Positions 1 to 6,929 of a DNA stretch of 64,000 bases are shown here, one piece after another. Below the pieces are notes generated by a model. That model had not been told where the DNA came from. It did not search any database and saw only the letters and a list, made by a program, of their open reading frames with translations. The stretch is from Frankia alni ACN14a (GTDB lineage: Bacteria; Actinomycetota; Actinomycetes; Frankiales; Frankiaceae): the NCBI RefSeq assembly GCF_000058485.1, contig NC_008278.1, positions 1,730,962 through 1,794,961 of the forward strand. The letters are read 5' to 3'. The position numbers were made by a program, and so were the translations under genes. Each line of letters opens with the position of its first letter. The stretch's first letter is position 1.

Positions 1-594
1 CGGCGGGGTCTCGGTGAACTCCCAGCGGCCCGCGGCGGTCTGCCGGCCCGCCCCGTTGGCCCGCACCACCCAGTCGGGGGGTGCCAGGACGGTCAGCCGG
101 ACCGGTGCCTTGAGGTCGGGCTGGTCGAAGCAGGCGAACATCCGCTGGGCGTCGTCGAGGAACGTCTGGGCGTACAGGTACACCTCGCCGTCCTCGGGAT
201 CGGTGAACCGGTGCAGGCCCTCGCCCGTGTTCGAATAGCGCATCGTCGCCGTCACCGTGAGCTCGTTCGACCCGGCGAGGTCGGTGAGCGGGAGCCGGTT
301 GCCGTCGAGCGTCGCCGGGTCCAGGACTCGGTCGTTGAGCCGCAGCAGATGCGCGGTCACCGGCTTGACCTCGGCGAACGTCGCCGGGCTGCCGTCGCTC
401 GAAGTCGAGGTCGAGGTCGAGGTCGGGGTCGGAGCCGGGGTCGCCGCTGGTTCGCGCAGGCTGAAGCGCACCCTGGTCGTCGAGCCGAACTCCGTCGACG
501 TGCGGGCCGCCGTCAGGTCCAGCTCGATGTCGTAGCCGTCGACGCGCAGCAGGTTCGCGCGCGTCACGGCCTCGTCCCGGGTGAGGGTGTGCAT
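1..594 (-). CDS. pepN: Aminopeptidase N (M1 family), N-terminal part, runs off the left edge
   Basis: The 198 visible residues match the N-terminal beta-sandwich of actinobacterial M1 zinc aminopeptidases, which remove N-terminal residues from peptides in the cytoplasm. The start reads MHTLTRDEAVTRANLLRVDG, followed by the expected beta-strand pattern and an FTDPEDGEVYLYAQTF segment typical of the family. The zinc site (HExxH plus distal E) would lie beyond the window edge, so catalysis cannot be checked. ATG at 594 is chosen because it gives the standard family N-terminus. A short Thr/Ser-Pro run around residues 53-66 is an insertion encoded by a GTCGAG-like hexamer repeat (about 394-430). 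It is 57 bp downstream of two small membrane-protein genes on the same strand and may be cotranscribed with them. Confidence 0.9.
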   Translation of the reverse strand, partial: MHTLTRDEAVTRANLLRVDGYDIELDLTAARTSTEFGSTTRVRFSLREPAATPAPTPTSTSTSTSSDGSPATFAEVKPVTAHLLRLNDRVLDPATLDGNRLPLTDLAGSNELTVTATMRYSNTGEGLHRFTDPEDGEVYLYAQTFLDDAQRMFACFDQPDLKAPVRLTVLAPPDWVVRANGAGRQTAAGRWEFTETPP

Positions 595-651
595 ACCGCG
601 AACCTACGAGATGGCCGGCCCGGGGGAACGGCGATCCCGCCGGACGTCGGC

Positions 652-1140
652 TCAGGGGTTGGCCGACTCCTGCGCCGGTCGACCCGCGGCCCGCGCCCGC
701 GACGCGGATCCGCGCAGCCAGGTCAGGCCGAGAACGGGCAGGATGACCGGGATGAACAGGTAGCCGCTGCCGTAGTTCGACCAGACCGCCTGGTCGGGGA
801 AGGCCGCCGAGTCCACGACGCTCGCGGTGCCCACGGCGAGCACGCCGGCCAGCTCGGTCGCGCAGGCGGCGACGGCGACCCGATGCCAGGACGCGCCGGG
901 GCGGGCCAGCGCCACCGTCGCGACGACGTAGACCACGGCTGCGAACGCCGAGAGCAGGTAGGCCAGCCGGGCGTGGTCGAACTCGGTGGAGATCTGGACC
1001 GCCGACCGGGAGCAGGCGGCCACCGCGAAGATCGCGTAGACCGTGACGAGGATCCGCCCCGGCCCGCCCGCCGTCCGCGAGCCGCCGCGGCCACGCTCTG
1101 CCGGGCCCGCCGGCCTTGTCTCATCCACCTGTGCCTCCAC
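652..1140 (-). CDS. Small integral membrane protein, four predicted helices
   Basis: A 162-residue protein starting at GTG 1140 (GTG 1128 is an alternative). After a charged, Gly/Arg-rich N-terminus of about 28 residues it has four hydrophobic stretches (roughly residues 30-45, 60-78, 86-106 and 124-142) and a basic tail, consistent with a four-helix inner-membrane protein. I do not recognise a catalytic motif and assign no function. It overlaps the 3' end of the upstream membrane-protein gene by 20 bp, which implies translational coupling, and lies 57 bp before pepN. The paired small membrane proteins may act together, but this is inference. Confidence 0.7.
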   Translation of the reverse strand: MEAQVDETRPAGPAERGRGGSRTAGGPGRILVTVYAIFAVAACSRSAVQISTEFDHARLAYLLSAFAAVVYVVATVALARPGASWHRVAVAACATELAGVLAVGTASVVDSAAFPDQAVWSNYGSGYLFIPVILPVLGLTWLRGSASRARAAGRPAQESANP

Positions 1141-1498
1141 CCGTGCTCTCCCAGACCTGACCGAGCCGGACGACGATGATGGCGACGGCGAGGCACGCGA
1201 TGCCCAGCACCCCGCTGCCCCACCGGGACCGATCGCCCAGGGACCACCACACGCCCACGGGCAGCGCGACGACCGAGGCGATCAGGTACAGCACGAAGTT
1301 CACCGGCTGGTCGGCGTGCGAACCCCCCGCCACGACGACGATCGCGGCGATCACCTGGGCGATCAGGACGGCCTCGACCACCCCGGCCGCGGCCAGCAGC
1401 CCCACCCCGACGGCCCGGTCGCGCCAGGTCTGCAGCAGGCAGGCCACCCCGGCCACGAGCGCGCAGGCGATGGATGCGGCCGCCAGTCCGTCGATCAT
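1121..1498 (-). CDS. Small integral membrane protein, partner of the next gene
   Basis: A 125-residue protein beginning MIDGLAAASIACALVAGVAC at ATG 1498. An upstream in-frame extension to 1570 is Arg-rich and unlike a membrane protein N-terminus, so I reject it. Four hydrophobic segments span most of its length (about residues 5-22, 30-50, 63-82 and 94-110), with short charged loops. No recognised domain. It heads a probable minus-strand unit: this gene, the overlapping four-helix protein and pepN. Confidence 0.7.
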   Translation of the reverse strand: MIDGLAAASIACALVAGVACLLQTWRDRAVGVGLLAAAGVVEAVLIAQVIAAIVVVAGGSHADQPVNFVLYLIASVVALPVGVWWSLGDRSRWGSGVLGIACLAVAIIVVRLGQVWESTGGGTGG

Positions 1499-2080
1499 CG
1501 GCCGTGCCCCGGCCCGCCGTCCACCCGCATCCGTCCGCCCCTTCCGAGCTTGCCGCGCGTCCTGCCGCACGATCGTCCGCGCGCCTGTCTACGACGGATG
1601 GTAGAAGATTGCCGTCGAACCCGTCGGGCGGAACATCGTGCGTGGCGCCATGCCATGCCGCGCCGGGCCCGGCCCGGCTCAGCCCGGCGATCGTGCGGTT
1701 CCGCGGAACCGCGGTTCCGCGGAACCGCGCCGAGCCCGTCGCCCCCGCCCCCGGCCCCGGCCCTTGCCCCTGGCCCCTGGCCCCGGTGGTGCATGACCGC
1801 ACGGATGACGGGAATACCGTCCGCTACCGACATCACATCGTGTCACAACCGTCACACCCCGGATGTCGGCGCGCGTCGGAGGTGGATTGACCGGGCGCTC
1901 TCGGCTTTGTCTCTGCGGATCGGTCGATCGCGGCTCTGCTGTCGCGGCCGGGAAATACCGCCATCCAGCTCGCGCTGTTCCGGGACATCGTCCGCCGTTT
2001 CCTGAGCCGGGTGAACGGTGGCCACGGGGTTCCGTGATCGTGCCTTCTGTCCGGTGAGAGGTGAAATCCGGGGAAGCGGC
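1499..2080. other. 582-bp non-coding stretch with nested palindromes
   Basis: No reading frame here has convincing protein character: those open are Arg/Pro/Gly-rich antisense-type frames. The stretch holds the upstream region of the membrane-protein unit and, at 1695-1728, two overlapping copies of an 18-bp palindrome (separate entry). The remainder shows no element I recognise. Confidence 0.5.
1695..1728. repeat. Two overlapping copies of 18-bp palindrome GCGGTTCCGCGGAACCGC
   Basis: GCGGTTCCGCGGAACCGC occurs at 1695-1712 and again at 1711-1728, sharing two bases. Each copy is a perfect palindrome, so the whole can fold in several ways. A third, slightly shortened copy lies at 11065-11079 in the opposite orientation. 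Flanking bases (CCCGGCGATC a few bases before the palindrome) are shared by both loci, so this is probably a dispersed repeat family and not chance. Function unknown. Confidence 0.75.
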
Positions 2081-2833
2081 TCAACCCGGCGGACGGGGAT
2101 GATCAAGGACGTAGCAGCGGATGGCGGCGATGAACCCGTCCCGTACATCGGTGACGAGCGCGGCCGGCAGGGCAGGCCAGGCCGACCCGTCCGGGACACG
2201 GCCCAGCAGCGTGCATTCGGTGACGACGGACCCCTCTCCGGCGACATGCAGCCGAGCGTCGCCGGCGATCACCCGCAACCCCGCCTCGCGCAGATCCCGC
2301 AGCCGGTCGGCGATCTCGTCGCGTCCGCGCAGCAGACGCGGGAGCGGGCCGGCCGGATCGGCGAGGGGGAATTCCACGACCGCGTCCCGGGCGAACAGTG
2401 CCGCGAGCTCGACCCAGCGACCGCCGCCGGCTCCGGCCAGTATCCGTTCGACCGCTTCCTGACCGGTCATGGTGGTGCCCTGAGTGCCCTGGGTGCCCTG
2501 GGTGCCCTGGGTGCCCTGGGTGGCGTGGGTGCTGGCGCCCTGGTTGGTGAGGGCGTCGAGCAGGCCGGGGAAGCGGGCGTCGACGTCGGCGGCGCGCAGC
2601 CGCATGCGCCGCTGCCGGCCCTCGACGGTCGTCGAGGTCAGGCCGGCCTCGCGCAGGACCCGCCAGTGGTTCGACAGCGTCGACTTCGGGATGTCCAGGC
2701 CCGCCGGGGCGCAGGTGACGTCGGACTGGGTGCGCAGGCGTCGGACGATCTCCAGCCGGACCGGGTCGCCGAGCGCGTGCAGGATCACCGCGAGGTCGAG
2801 ATCCGCGGTGGCCGGGTGGGGCAGGCGTCGCAC
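2081..2833 (-). CDS. ArsR-type repressor fused to an NTF2/SnoaL-like domain
   Basis: A 250-residue protein from GTG 2833. Residues about 8-97 form an ArsR-family winged helix: ALGDPVRLEIVRRL is the classic N-terminal helix and PKSTLSNHWRVLREAGL the recognition helix. Residues about 125-250 look like an NTF2/SnoaL-like alpha+beta cone (AVERILAGAGGGRWVELAAL, then strand-rich C-terminus), a fold that binds small hydrophobic ligands or catalyses simple reactions. The two are joined by (TQG)n encoded by a 9-bp repeat. It is divergent from an F420-type oxidoreductase, with a perfect inverted repeat between the two starts. The likely role is autorepressor of both genes, with the NTF2 half sensing or acting on a related compound. 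The metal-site cysteines of metal-sensing ArsR proteins are not evident. Confidence 0.85.
   Translation of the reverse strand: MRRLPHPATADLDLAVILHALGDPVRLEIVRRLRTQSDVTCAPAGLDIPKSTLSNHWRVLREAGLTSTTVEGRQRRMRLRAADVDARFPGLLDALTNQGASTHATQGTQGTQGTQGTQGTTMTGQEAVERILAGAGGGRWVELAALFARDAVVEFPLADPAGPLPRLLRGRDEIADRLRDLREAGLRVIAGDARLHVAGEGSVVTECTLLGRVPDGSAWPALPAALVTDVRDGFIAAIRCYVLDHPRPPG
2475..2524. repeat. 9-bp minisatellite GTGCCCTGG, about five copies, in frame
   Basis: The repeat encodes TQG units on the minus strand, forming the linker between the ArsR and NTF2-like domains. The unit is a multiple of three, so copy-number change alters linker length without shifting the frame. Confidence 0.85.
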
Positions 2834-2858
2834 GGCGCCAGCATACGACGGACAGTTT

Positions 2859-2883
2859 GATAGTTCGGAAATATCGAACTATC
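2859..2883. promoter_or_regulatory. Perfect inverted repeat, probable ArsR operator in divergent promoter
   Basis: GATAGTTCG (2859-2867) and CGAACTATC (2875-2883) are exact reverse complements separated by seven A/T-rich bases. The site lies between the divergent starts of the ArsR fusion (2833) and the LLM oxidoreductase (2892), only 8 bp before the latter. It is a lower-GC island in very GC-rich DNA, as expected for a promoter. Binding by the adjacent ArsR protein is inference from position and symmetry. Confidence 0.75.
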
Positions 2884-2891
2884 TTTCCGGC

Positions 2892-3839
2892 ATGATCCCC
2901 ATCGGTCTCGTTCTCGAACCGCCCGCTCCCGACGTTCCCAACGCCGTCGACGACCTCGTCGCGCGGGCCCGGTGGGCGGCCGGCACCGGCCTGGCGTCGC
3001 TGTGGCTGGGGCAGGGGTACGGTCTCGACGCGCTGACCGCGCTCGCCCTGCTCGGCCGGGAGATCCCCGAGACCGCGCTGGGCACCGCGGTGACGATCAT
3101 CCCTGGACGGCATCCGATCGCATTGTCCAGCCAGGCTCGGACGACGCAGGCGGCGACCGGCGGGCGGCTACGGCTCGGCCTCGGCAGCGGGCACCGCGCG
3201 TCCGTGGAACAACGTTACGGGCTGCCGTTCGACCGCCCGGCGCTGCGGCTGCGGGAGTACCTGGCGGCGCTGCTCCCGCTGCTGCGCGAGGGCGCCGCCG
3301 ACGTCCGCGGCGAGACCGTCACCGCGGTCACCGGCGGCGTGGACGCGCGGGTGGCCGGGGCCGCGCCGCCGCCGGTCCTGGTCGCCGCGCTCGGCCCCGC
3401 CATGCTGCGCGTCGCCGGCGAGGTGGCGGACGGCACGGTGACCTGGCTGGCGGGGGCGCGGACCGTCGGCGAGTACATCGTCCCGGCGATCACCGACGCC
3501 GCCGCGGGCCGGGCCGCTCCCGAGGTCGCCGTGGGCCTGCCCGTCTGTGTCACCGACCATCCGGACGAGGTGCGCGAGCGTGCGGCCGGGGCGCTGGCGC
3601 TGTTCGACTCCATCCCCTCCTACCGGGCGGTACTGGACCGGGAGGGGGTCGTCACCGCGGCGGAGGTGGCGATCATCGGCGACGAACGGCAGGTCGAGCG
3701 GGAACTCGGCCGGCTCGCCGCCGCTGGAGCGACCCACCTCCTGGCCAACCTGCAGATCGCCGGTGCAGCGGAGCGGGCCCGCACGGTCGAGCTGCTCGGC
3801 GCGCTCTCGCAACCCAGGGCCGCGAACCCGCACCGGTAG
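2892..3839 (+). CDS. F420-dependent LLM-class oxidoreductase
   Basis: A 315-residue TIM-barrel protein of the luciferase-like monooxygenase superfamily. The N-terminal strand (IPIGLVLEPP), GLASLWLGQGYGLDALTALA, the GTAVTIIPGRHPIALSSQA strand-helix and GGRLRLGLGSGHR are hallmarks of the F420-using branch common in mycobacteria and related actinomycetes. Such enzymes transfer hydride between coenzyme F420 and small organic substrates in the cytoplasm; the substrate here is unknown. ATG 2892 is chosen because the upstream in-frame extension reads across the operator and is the antisense of the ArsR gene. No strong Shine-Dalgarno is visible, so translation may be leaderless or weakly initiated. 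Regulation by the divergent ArsR fusion is likely. Confidence 0.85.
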   Translation: MIPIGLVLEPPAPDVPNAVDDLVARARWAAGTGLASLWLGQGYGLDALTALALLGREIPETALGTAVTIIPGRHPIALSSQARTTQAATGGRLRLGLGSGHRASVEQRYGLPFDRPALRLREYLAALLPLLREGAADVRGETVTAVTGGVDARVAGAAPPPVLVAALGPAMLRVAGEVADGTVTWLAGARTVGEYIVPAITDAAAGRAAPEVAVGLPVCVTDHPDEVRERAAGALALFDSIPSYRAVLDREGVVTAAEVAIIGDERQVERELGRLAAAGATHLLANLQIAGAAERARTVELLGALSQPRAANPHR

Positions 3840-3979
3840 CGGCCGGGTGCGAGGGCGCGGGAAGCGCAGGCGGCCCCGCCCCGGTTCGGCTGGATGCGCG
3901 GAAGCGGGTCGGCCGGTGCGGTAGCGTCGGCGTCCCGTTTGGGCAGGGGGCGACGGCCGAGGACCGGAATCGGGGCGGC

Positions 3980-4846
3980 GTGGATGTCGGAGCGAACCTG
4001 CGGCTCGTCGTGGGCCTCGCGTTGCTGCTCGCCGCGGCGGTCGCCTGCCTGACCTGGGCGCGGGTGCCGCGGCGCCGGGACGTGCTGACCGCGTCGGCCC
4101 GCGCGGTGGCCCAGCTCGCGCTCATCGGCCTCGCGTTGCGGGGGGTGTTCGCCGCGCCGGCGGCCGCGGCCGCCGTGCTCGCCGTCATGCTGGCGGCGGC
4201 GGTGGGGACCGCGTCGCGCCGGCTGGTCGGCTTCCCGGCGATCGTCCGCCGGGTCGGCGTGTCCTGCCTGCTGGGCGCGACGGTCGCCCTGGGACTGGTC
4301 TTCGCCGCCGGGGCGGTGGAGGCGACCGTGCGCAACCTCGTCGCCCTCGCCGGCAGCGTGGTCGGCGGGACGATGACGGCCTGCACGCTGACCGGGCGCC
4401 GGCTCGCCGACGGGTTGCGCCGCCGCCGTGACGAGGTGGAGGCGTGGCTGGCGCTCGGCGCGACGCCGCGGCGGGCCGTCGCCGACATCGCCCGCGAGAG
4501 CGTCGCCGAGGCACTCGTCCCGCCGCTCGACCAGACCCGCACCGTCGGGCTCGTCTCGCTGCCCGGGACGTTCGTCGGCGCGCTGCTCGGCGGCGCCTCC
4601 CCGGCCGCCGCCGCCCGCTTCCAGGTGATCATCCTGGTGGCCATGCTGACCGCGCAGAGCATCGCGGCGGTGTCGTTGTCCTACCTGCTCGGCGCGCCGA
4701 CGCAGCTTCCGCCGACGGCGCCGGAACCGACCCCGCGGCGCTCGACTGGCAGGCCGAGCAGGCTGGGCGGGCTGGGGCGGAGGGGCACGCGCCTGTCCCG
4801 TCGATTCCGCCGGCCGGACGCGCCTCGACGAGGACGGCTGCCGTGA
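3980..4846 (+). CDS. FetB/UPF0014-family permease
   Basis: A 288-residue membrane protein from GTG 3980. It shows the FetB pattern: several N-terminal hydrophobic helices, then GGTMTACTLTGRRLADGL and a cytoplasmic helix EVEAWLALGATPRRAVADI, then LPGTFVGALLGGASP and a last helix with an AQSIAAVSLSYLLG segment. FetB pairs with the ATPase FetA in E. coli, where the pair is linked to iron homeostasis under oxidative stress. No fetA-like ATPase gene is adjacent, so the partner must be elsewhere or absent. The C-terminal 50 residues are a basic, Pro/Arg-rich tail beyond the family core. Confidence 0.8.
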   Translation: MDVGANLRLVVGLALLLAAAVACLTWARVPRRRDVLTASARAVAQLALIGLALRGVFAAPAAAAAVLAVMLAAAVGTASRRLVGFPAIVRRVGVSCLLGATVALGLVFAAGAVEATVRNLVALAGSVVGGTMTACTLTGRRLADGLRRRRDEVEAWLALGATPRRAVADIARESVAEALVPPLDQTRTVGLVSLPGTFVGALLGGASPAAAARFQVIILVAMLTAQSIAAVSLSYLLGAPTQLPPTAPEPTPRRSTGRPSRLGGLGRRGTRLSRRFRRPDAPRRGRLP

Positions 4847-4852
4847 CGGGCA

Positions 4853-4900
4853 GATGGCCTGACGGACGGATGGCCTGACGGACGGCTGGCCTGACGGACG
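4853..4900. repeat. 16-bp tandem repeat, three copies
   Basis: Unit GATGGCCTGACGGACG at 4853-4868 and 4869-4884, with a one-base variant at 4885-4900. It lies just after the stop of the FetB-like gene. It is not a multiple of three and not in a coding frame. Confidence 0.8.
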
Positions 4901-4940
4901 GCTACCGTGGCCCGCGGGCGCGCCGGCCGGCGGGCGCGGG

Positions 4941-5381
4941 TCAGTCCGCGGTGGGCTCCAGCACGAAGACCGGGATCTCGCGCTCGGTCTTGCGCTGGTA
5001 CTCGGCGTAGTTCGGGAAGGCGGCGACGGCGCGCTCCCACCACTGCGCCTTCTCGTCACCCGTGACCTCGCGGGCGACGTAGTCGCGCCGGACCGGGCCG
5101 TCCTGGAGCTCGACGTGCGGGTCGCTGAGGATGTTGAAGTACCAGACGGGGTGCTTGGGCGCGCCGCCGAGGGAGGCGACCGCCGCATAGGCGCCCTCGT
5201 GCTCGACCCGCATCAGCGGCGTCTTGCGGATCTTGCCGGACTTCGCGCCGCGGGTGGTCAGGACGATGACGGGCAGGCCCTGCAAGGAGGTGCCCCGGGT
5301 ACCGCCGGAGCTCTCGATCTCCTCGACCTGGTCACGGACCCACTGCGCGGGACTTGGCTCGTACTCTCCGGTGAGTGGCAT
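4941..5381 (-). CDS. Ddn-like F420-dependent nitroreductase family protein
   Basis: A 146-residue protein of the deazaflavin-dependent nitroreductase (Ddn) family. The core is a split beta-barrel: [20 protein letters not shown] is the F420-binding strand-turn, followed by [20 protein letters not shown] and a C-terminal [20 protein letters not shown] segment, all family-typical. Length is normal. Members use reduced F420 to reduce quinones or nitro compounds at or near the membrane. It is convergent with the FetB-like gene upstream and divergent from the glycosylase gene at 5448, leaving a 66-bp promoter region. Confidence 0.9.
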   Translation of the reverse strand: MPLTGEYEPSPAQWVRDQVEEIESSGGTRGTSLQGLPVIVLTTRGAKSGKIRKTPLMRVEHEGAYAAVASLGGAPKHPVWYFNILSDPHVELQDGPVRRDYVAREVTGDEKAQWWERAVAAFPNYAEYQRKTEREIPVFVLEPTAD

Positions 5382-5447
5382 GCGTACCAGTCAACACCAC
5401 CGGGTACTGACCGGCCGGGCGGACAGGCCGGCTGGCAGGCTGGACGG

Positions 5448-6515
5448 ATGACCGGCGCACACACCACGGACGGCGGCGAGCTCGCCGCGGCCCGGCTGGC
5501 TGCTCAGGGGTTGGCGGGGACGCCGGCGCGGGACCCCGTCGACGTCGTCGGACGCCTGCTCGCCGTCCAGGCTCAGGATCCCCGCGGCCTGCGGCTGGCG
5601 ATCCGGTCCCGGACCCGTGGGTTACACGCCGCCGACGTCCACCGGGCCCTGACCGACGACCGGTCGCTCGTCGTGACCTGGCTCAACCGCGGCACCCTGC
5701 ACCTCGTCCGGGCCGAGGACTACTGGTGGCTGCGGGAGCTGACCGCGCCGACCATGGCCGCGCAGATCCGTCGCCGGCTGGCGCAGGAGGGCGTCTCGTC
5801 GGACGCCGCGGAGCGGGGCGTGTCCCGGATCGAACGCGCGCTGACCGACGACGGCCCCCTGTCACGCGACGAGCTTCGGAAACGGGTCGAGGCGGCCGGG
5901 GTTCCGACGGCCGGGCAGGCCATGATCTACCTGCTCATCGTCGCGGCGACGCGGGGCCTCGTGGTGCGCGGCCCCGTCGTCGGCACCGAGCAGAACTACG
6001 TGCTGGTCCGCGACTGGCTCGGCGCGCCGCCGCGGGAGTTCGACCGGGACGCCGCCCTCGCCGAGCTGGCCCGCCGCTACCTCGCCGGGCACGGCCCGGC
6101 CGACGATCGCGACCTGTCCCGCTGGGCGGGCCTGCCGCTGCGGGACGCCCGCCGCGGTCTCGCCGCCGTGGCCGACCTGGTGACGCGTGCGGACGGCCGG
6201 CTCGACCTGCCCCGAGGCGACGGGCCGGCGCCGGGCCTGCCGGCGCCACGCCTGCTCGGCCCGTTCGACCCGGTGCTGCACGGCTGGGACCGGCGGGACT
6301 GGTTGGGCGCGGCCGGGCGGGCCGTCACCGTCAACGGCATCTTCCGCCCGGTGATCCTCGTCGACGGTCGGGCGGCGGGAACCTGGTCGATGCCCGCCAG
6401 TCGCGTCGAGCTCGCGCCGTTCACCGACCCGCCGGACTGGGGGCCGGCGGTGGCGGAGGCGCTGCGCGCGGAGGCCGCGGACGTCCGGCGCTTCCTGGCG
6501 TCCCGCCCCGACTGA
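5448..6515 (+). CDS. HTH_42 winged-helix protein, AlkZ/YcaQ-type DNA glycosylase
   Basis: A 355-residue protein of the HTH_42 superfamily (tandem winged helices). The key sequence is LLAVQAQDPRGLRLAIRSR. It contains Q41-A-Q43, matching the QxQ catalytic motif of the AlkZ-like branch, whose members (AlkZ of the azinomycin producer, YcaQ of E. coli) excise bulky alkylated bases and unhook interstrand crosslinks. Further family landmarks are LVVTWLNRGTLHLVRAEDYWW and the C-terminal LLGPFDPVLHGWDRR and NGIFRPVILVDGRAAGTW. ATG 5448 gives the family N-terminus; an in-frame extension back to 5115 is the antisense of the Ddn-like gene. The enzymatic call rests on the motif; some relatives may have no glycosylase activity. 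Confidence 0.8.
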   Translation: MTGAHTTDGGELAAARLAAQGLAGTPARDPVDVVGRLLAVQAQDPRGLRLAIRSRTRGLHAADVHRALTDDRSLVVTWLNRGTLHLVRAEDYWWLRELTAPTMAAQIRRRLAQEGVSSDAAERGVSRIERALTDDGPLSRDELRKRVEAAGVPTAGQAMIYLLIVAATRGLVVRGPVVGTEQNYVLVRDWLGAPPREFDRDAALAELARRYLAGHGPADDRDLSRWAGLPLRDARRGLAAVADLVTRADGRLDLPRGDGPAPGLPAPRLLGPFDPVLHGWDRRDWLGAAGRAVTVNGIFRPVILVDGRAAGTWSMPASRVELAPFTDPPDWGPAVAEALRAEAADVRRFLASRPD

Positions 6516-6544
6516 GCCCGGCGGGGCGGAGCTGGGGAGGACGC

Positions 6545-6862
6545 TCAGGAGGAGAACAGCATCCGGGCGAAGCCGCCGTGCTTGTGGTGGCCGTGACCGT
6601 GGCCGCCATGGCCGCCGTGACCCCACGCCGGCTGGGCGTATCCGGGCTGGGCGAAGTGGCCGGGCTGCGCGTACGGTGCCGGCGCGGGCGGCGGGGGCGG
6701 CGCGGGCTGGGACCACTGCGCCTCGAGCCGGGTGAGCGCCTCCAGCTCGCCGTAGTCCAGGAAGATGCCGCGGCAGCCGTCGCACTGCTCGATCTGGATG
6801 CCATTGCGGTTGTAGGTCCGCATCATCGCGTGGCACTTGGGACACTGCAGCGTGTAACTCAC
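6545..6862 (-). CDS. TFIIB-type zinc-ribbon protein with His/Gly-rich tail
   Basis: A 105-residue protein from GTG 6862. Residues 7-30 carry the zf-TFIIB ribbon (C7-x2-C10 ... C27-x2-C30), followed by the usual GIFLDYGELEAL helix. The rest is low-complexity: a proline run, AQPG(Y/H)AQP repeats and a GHGGHGGHGHGHHKHGG tail that could bind Ni, Zn or Co. The ribbon family is widespread and of unknown function. It follows the phosphotransferase gene by 67 bp on the same strand. Confidence 0.85.
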   Translation of the reverse strand: MSYTLQCPKCHAMMRTYNRNGIQIEQCDGCRGIFLDYGELEALTRLEAQWSQPAPPPPPAPAPYAQPGHFAQPGYAQPAWGHGGHGGHGHGHHKHGGFARMLFSS

Positions 6863-6929
6863 GGGCGCAACCTGCCGTTCGATGCGGGAGACATCCGACG
6901 TCGCCGGTAGCGTACCGACCGCCGCCAGA

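Noticed and set aside
211-1179. 322-codon plus-strand frame at the left end
   Set aside because: Arg/Gly-rich shadow of pepN and the membrane-protein genes, which have clear family or membrane patterns on the minus strand.
1863-2057. Short frames between the membrane-protein unit and the ArsR fusion
   Set aside because: Both strands give basic, Arg/Ser/Pro-rich sequences with no start signals or family resemblance.
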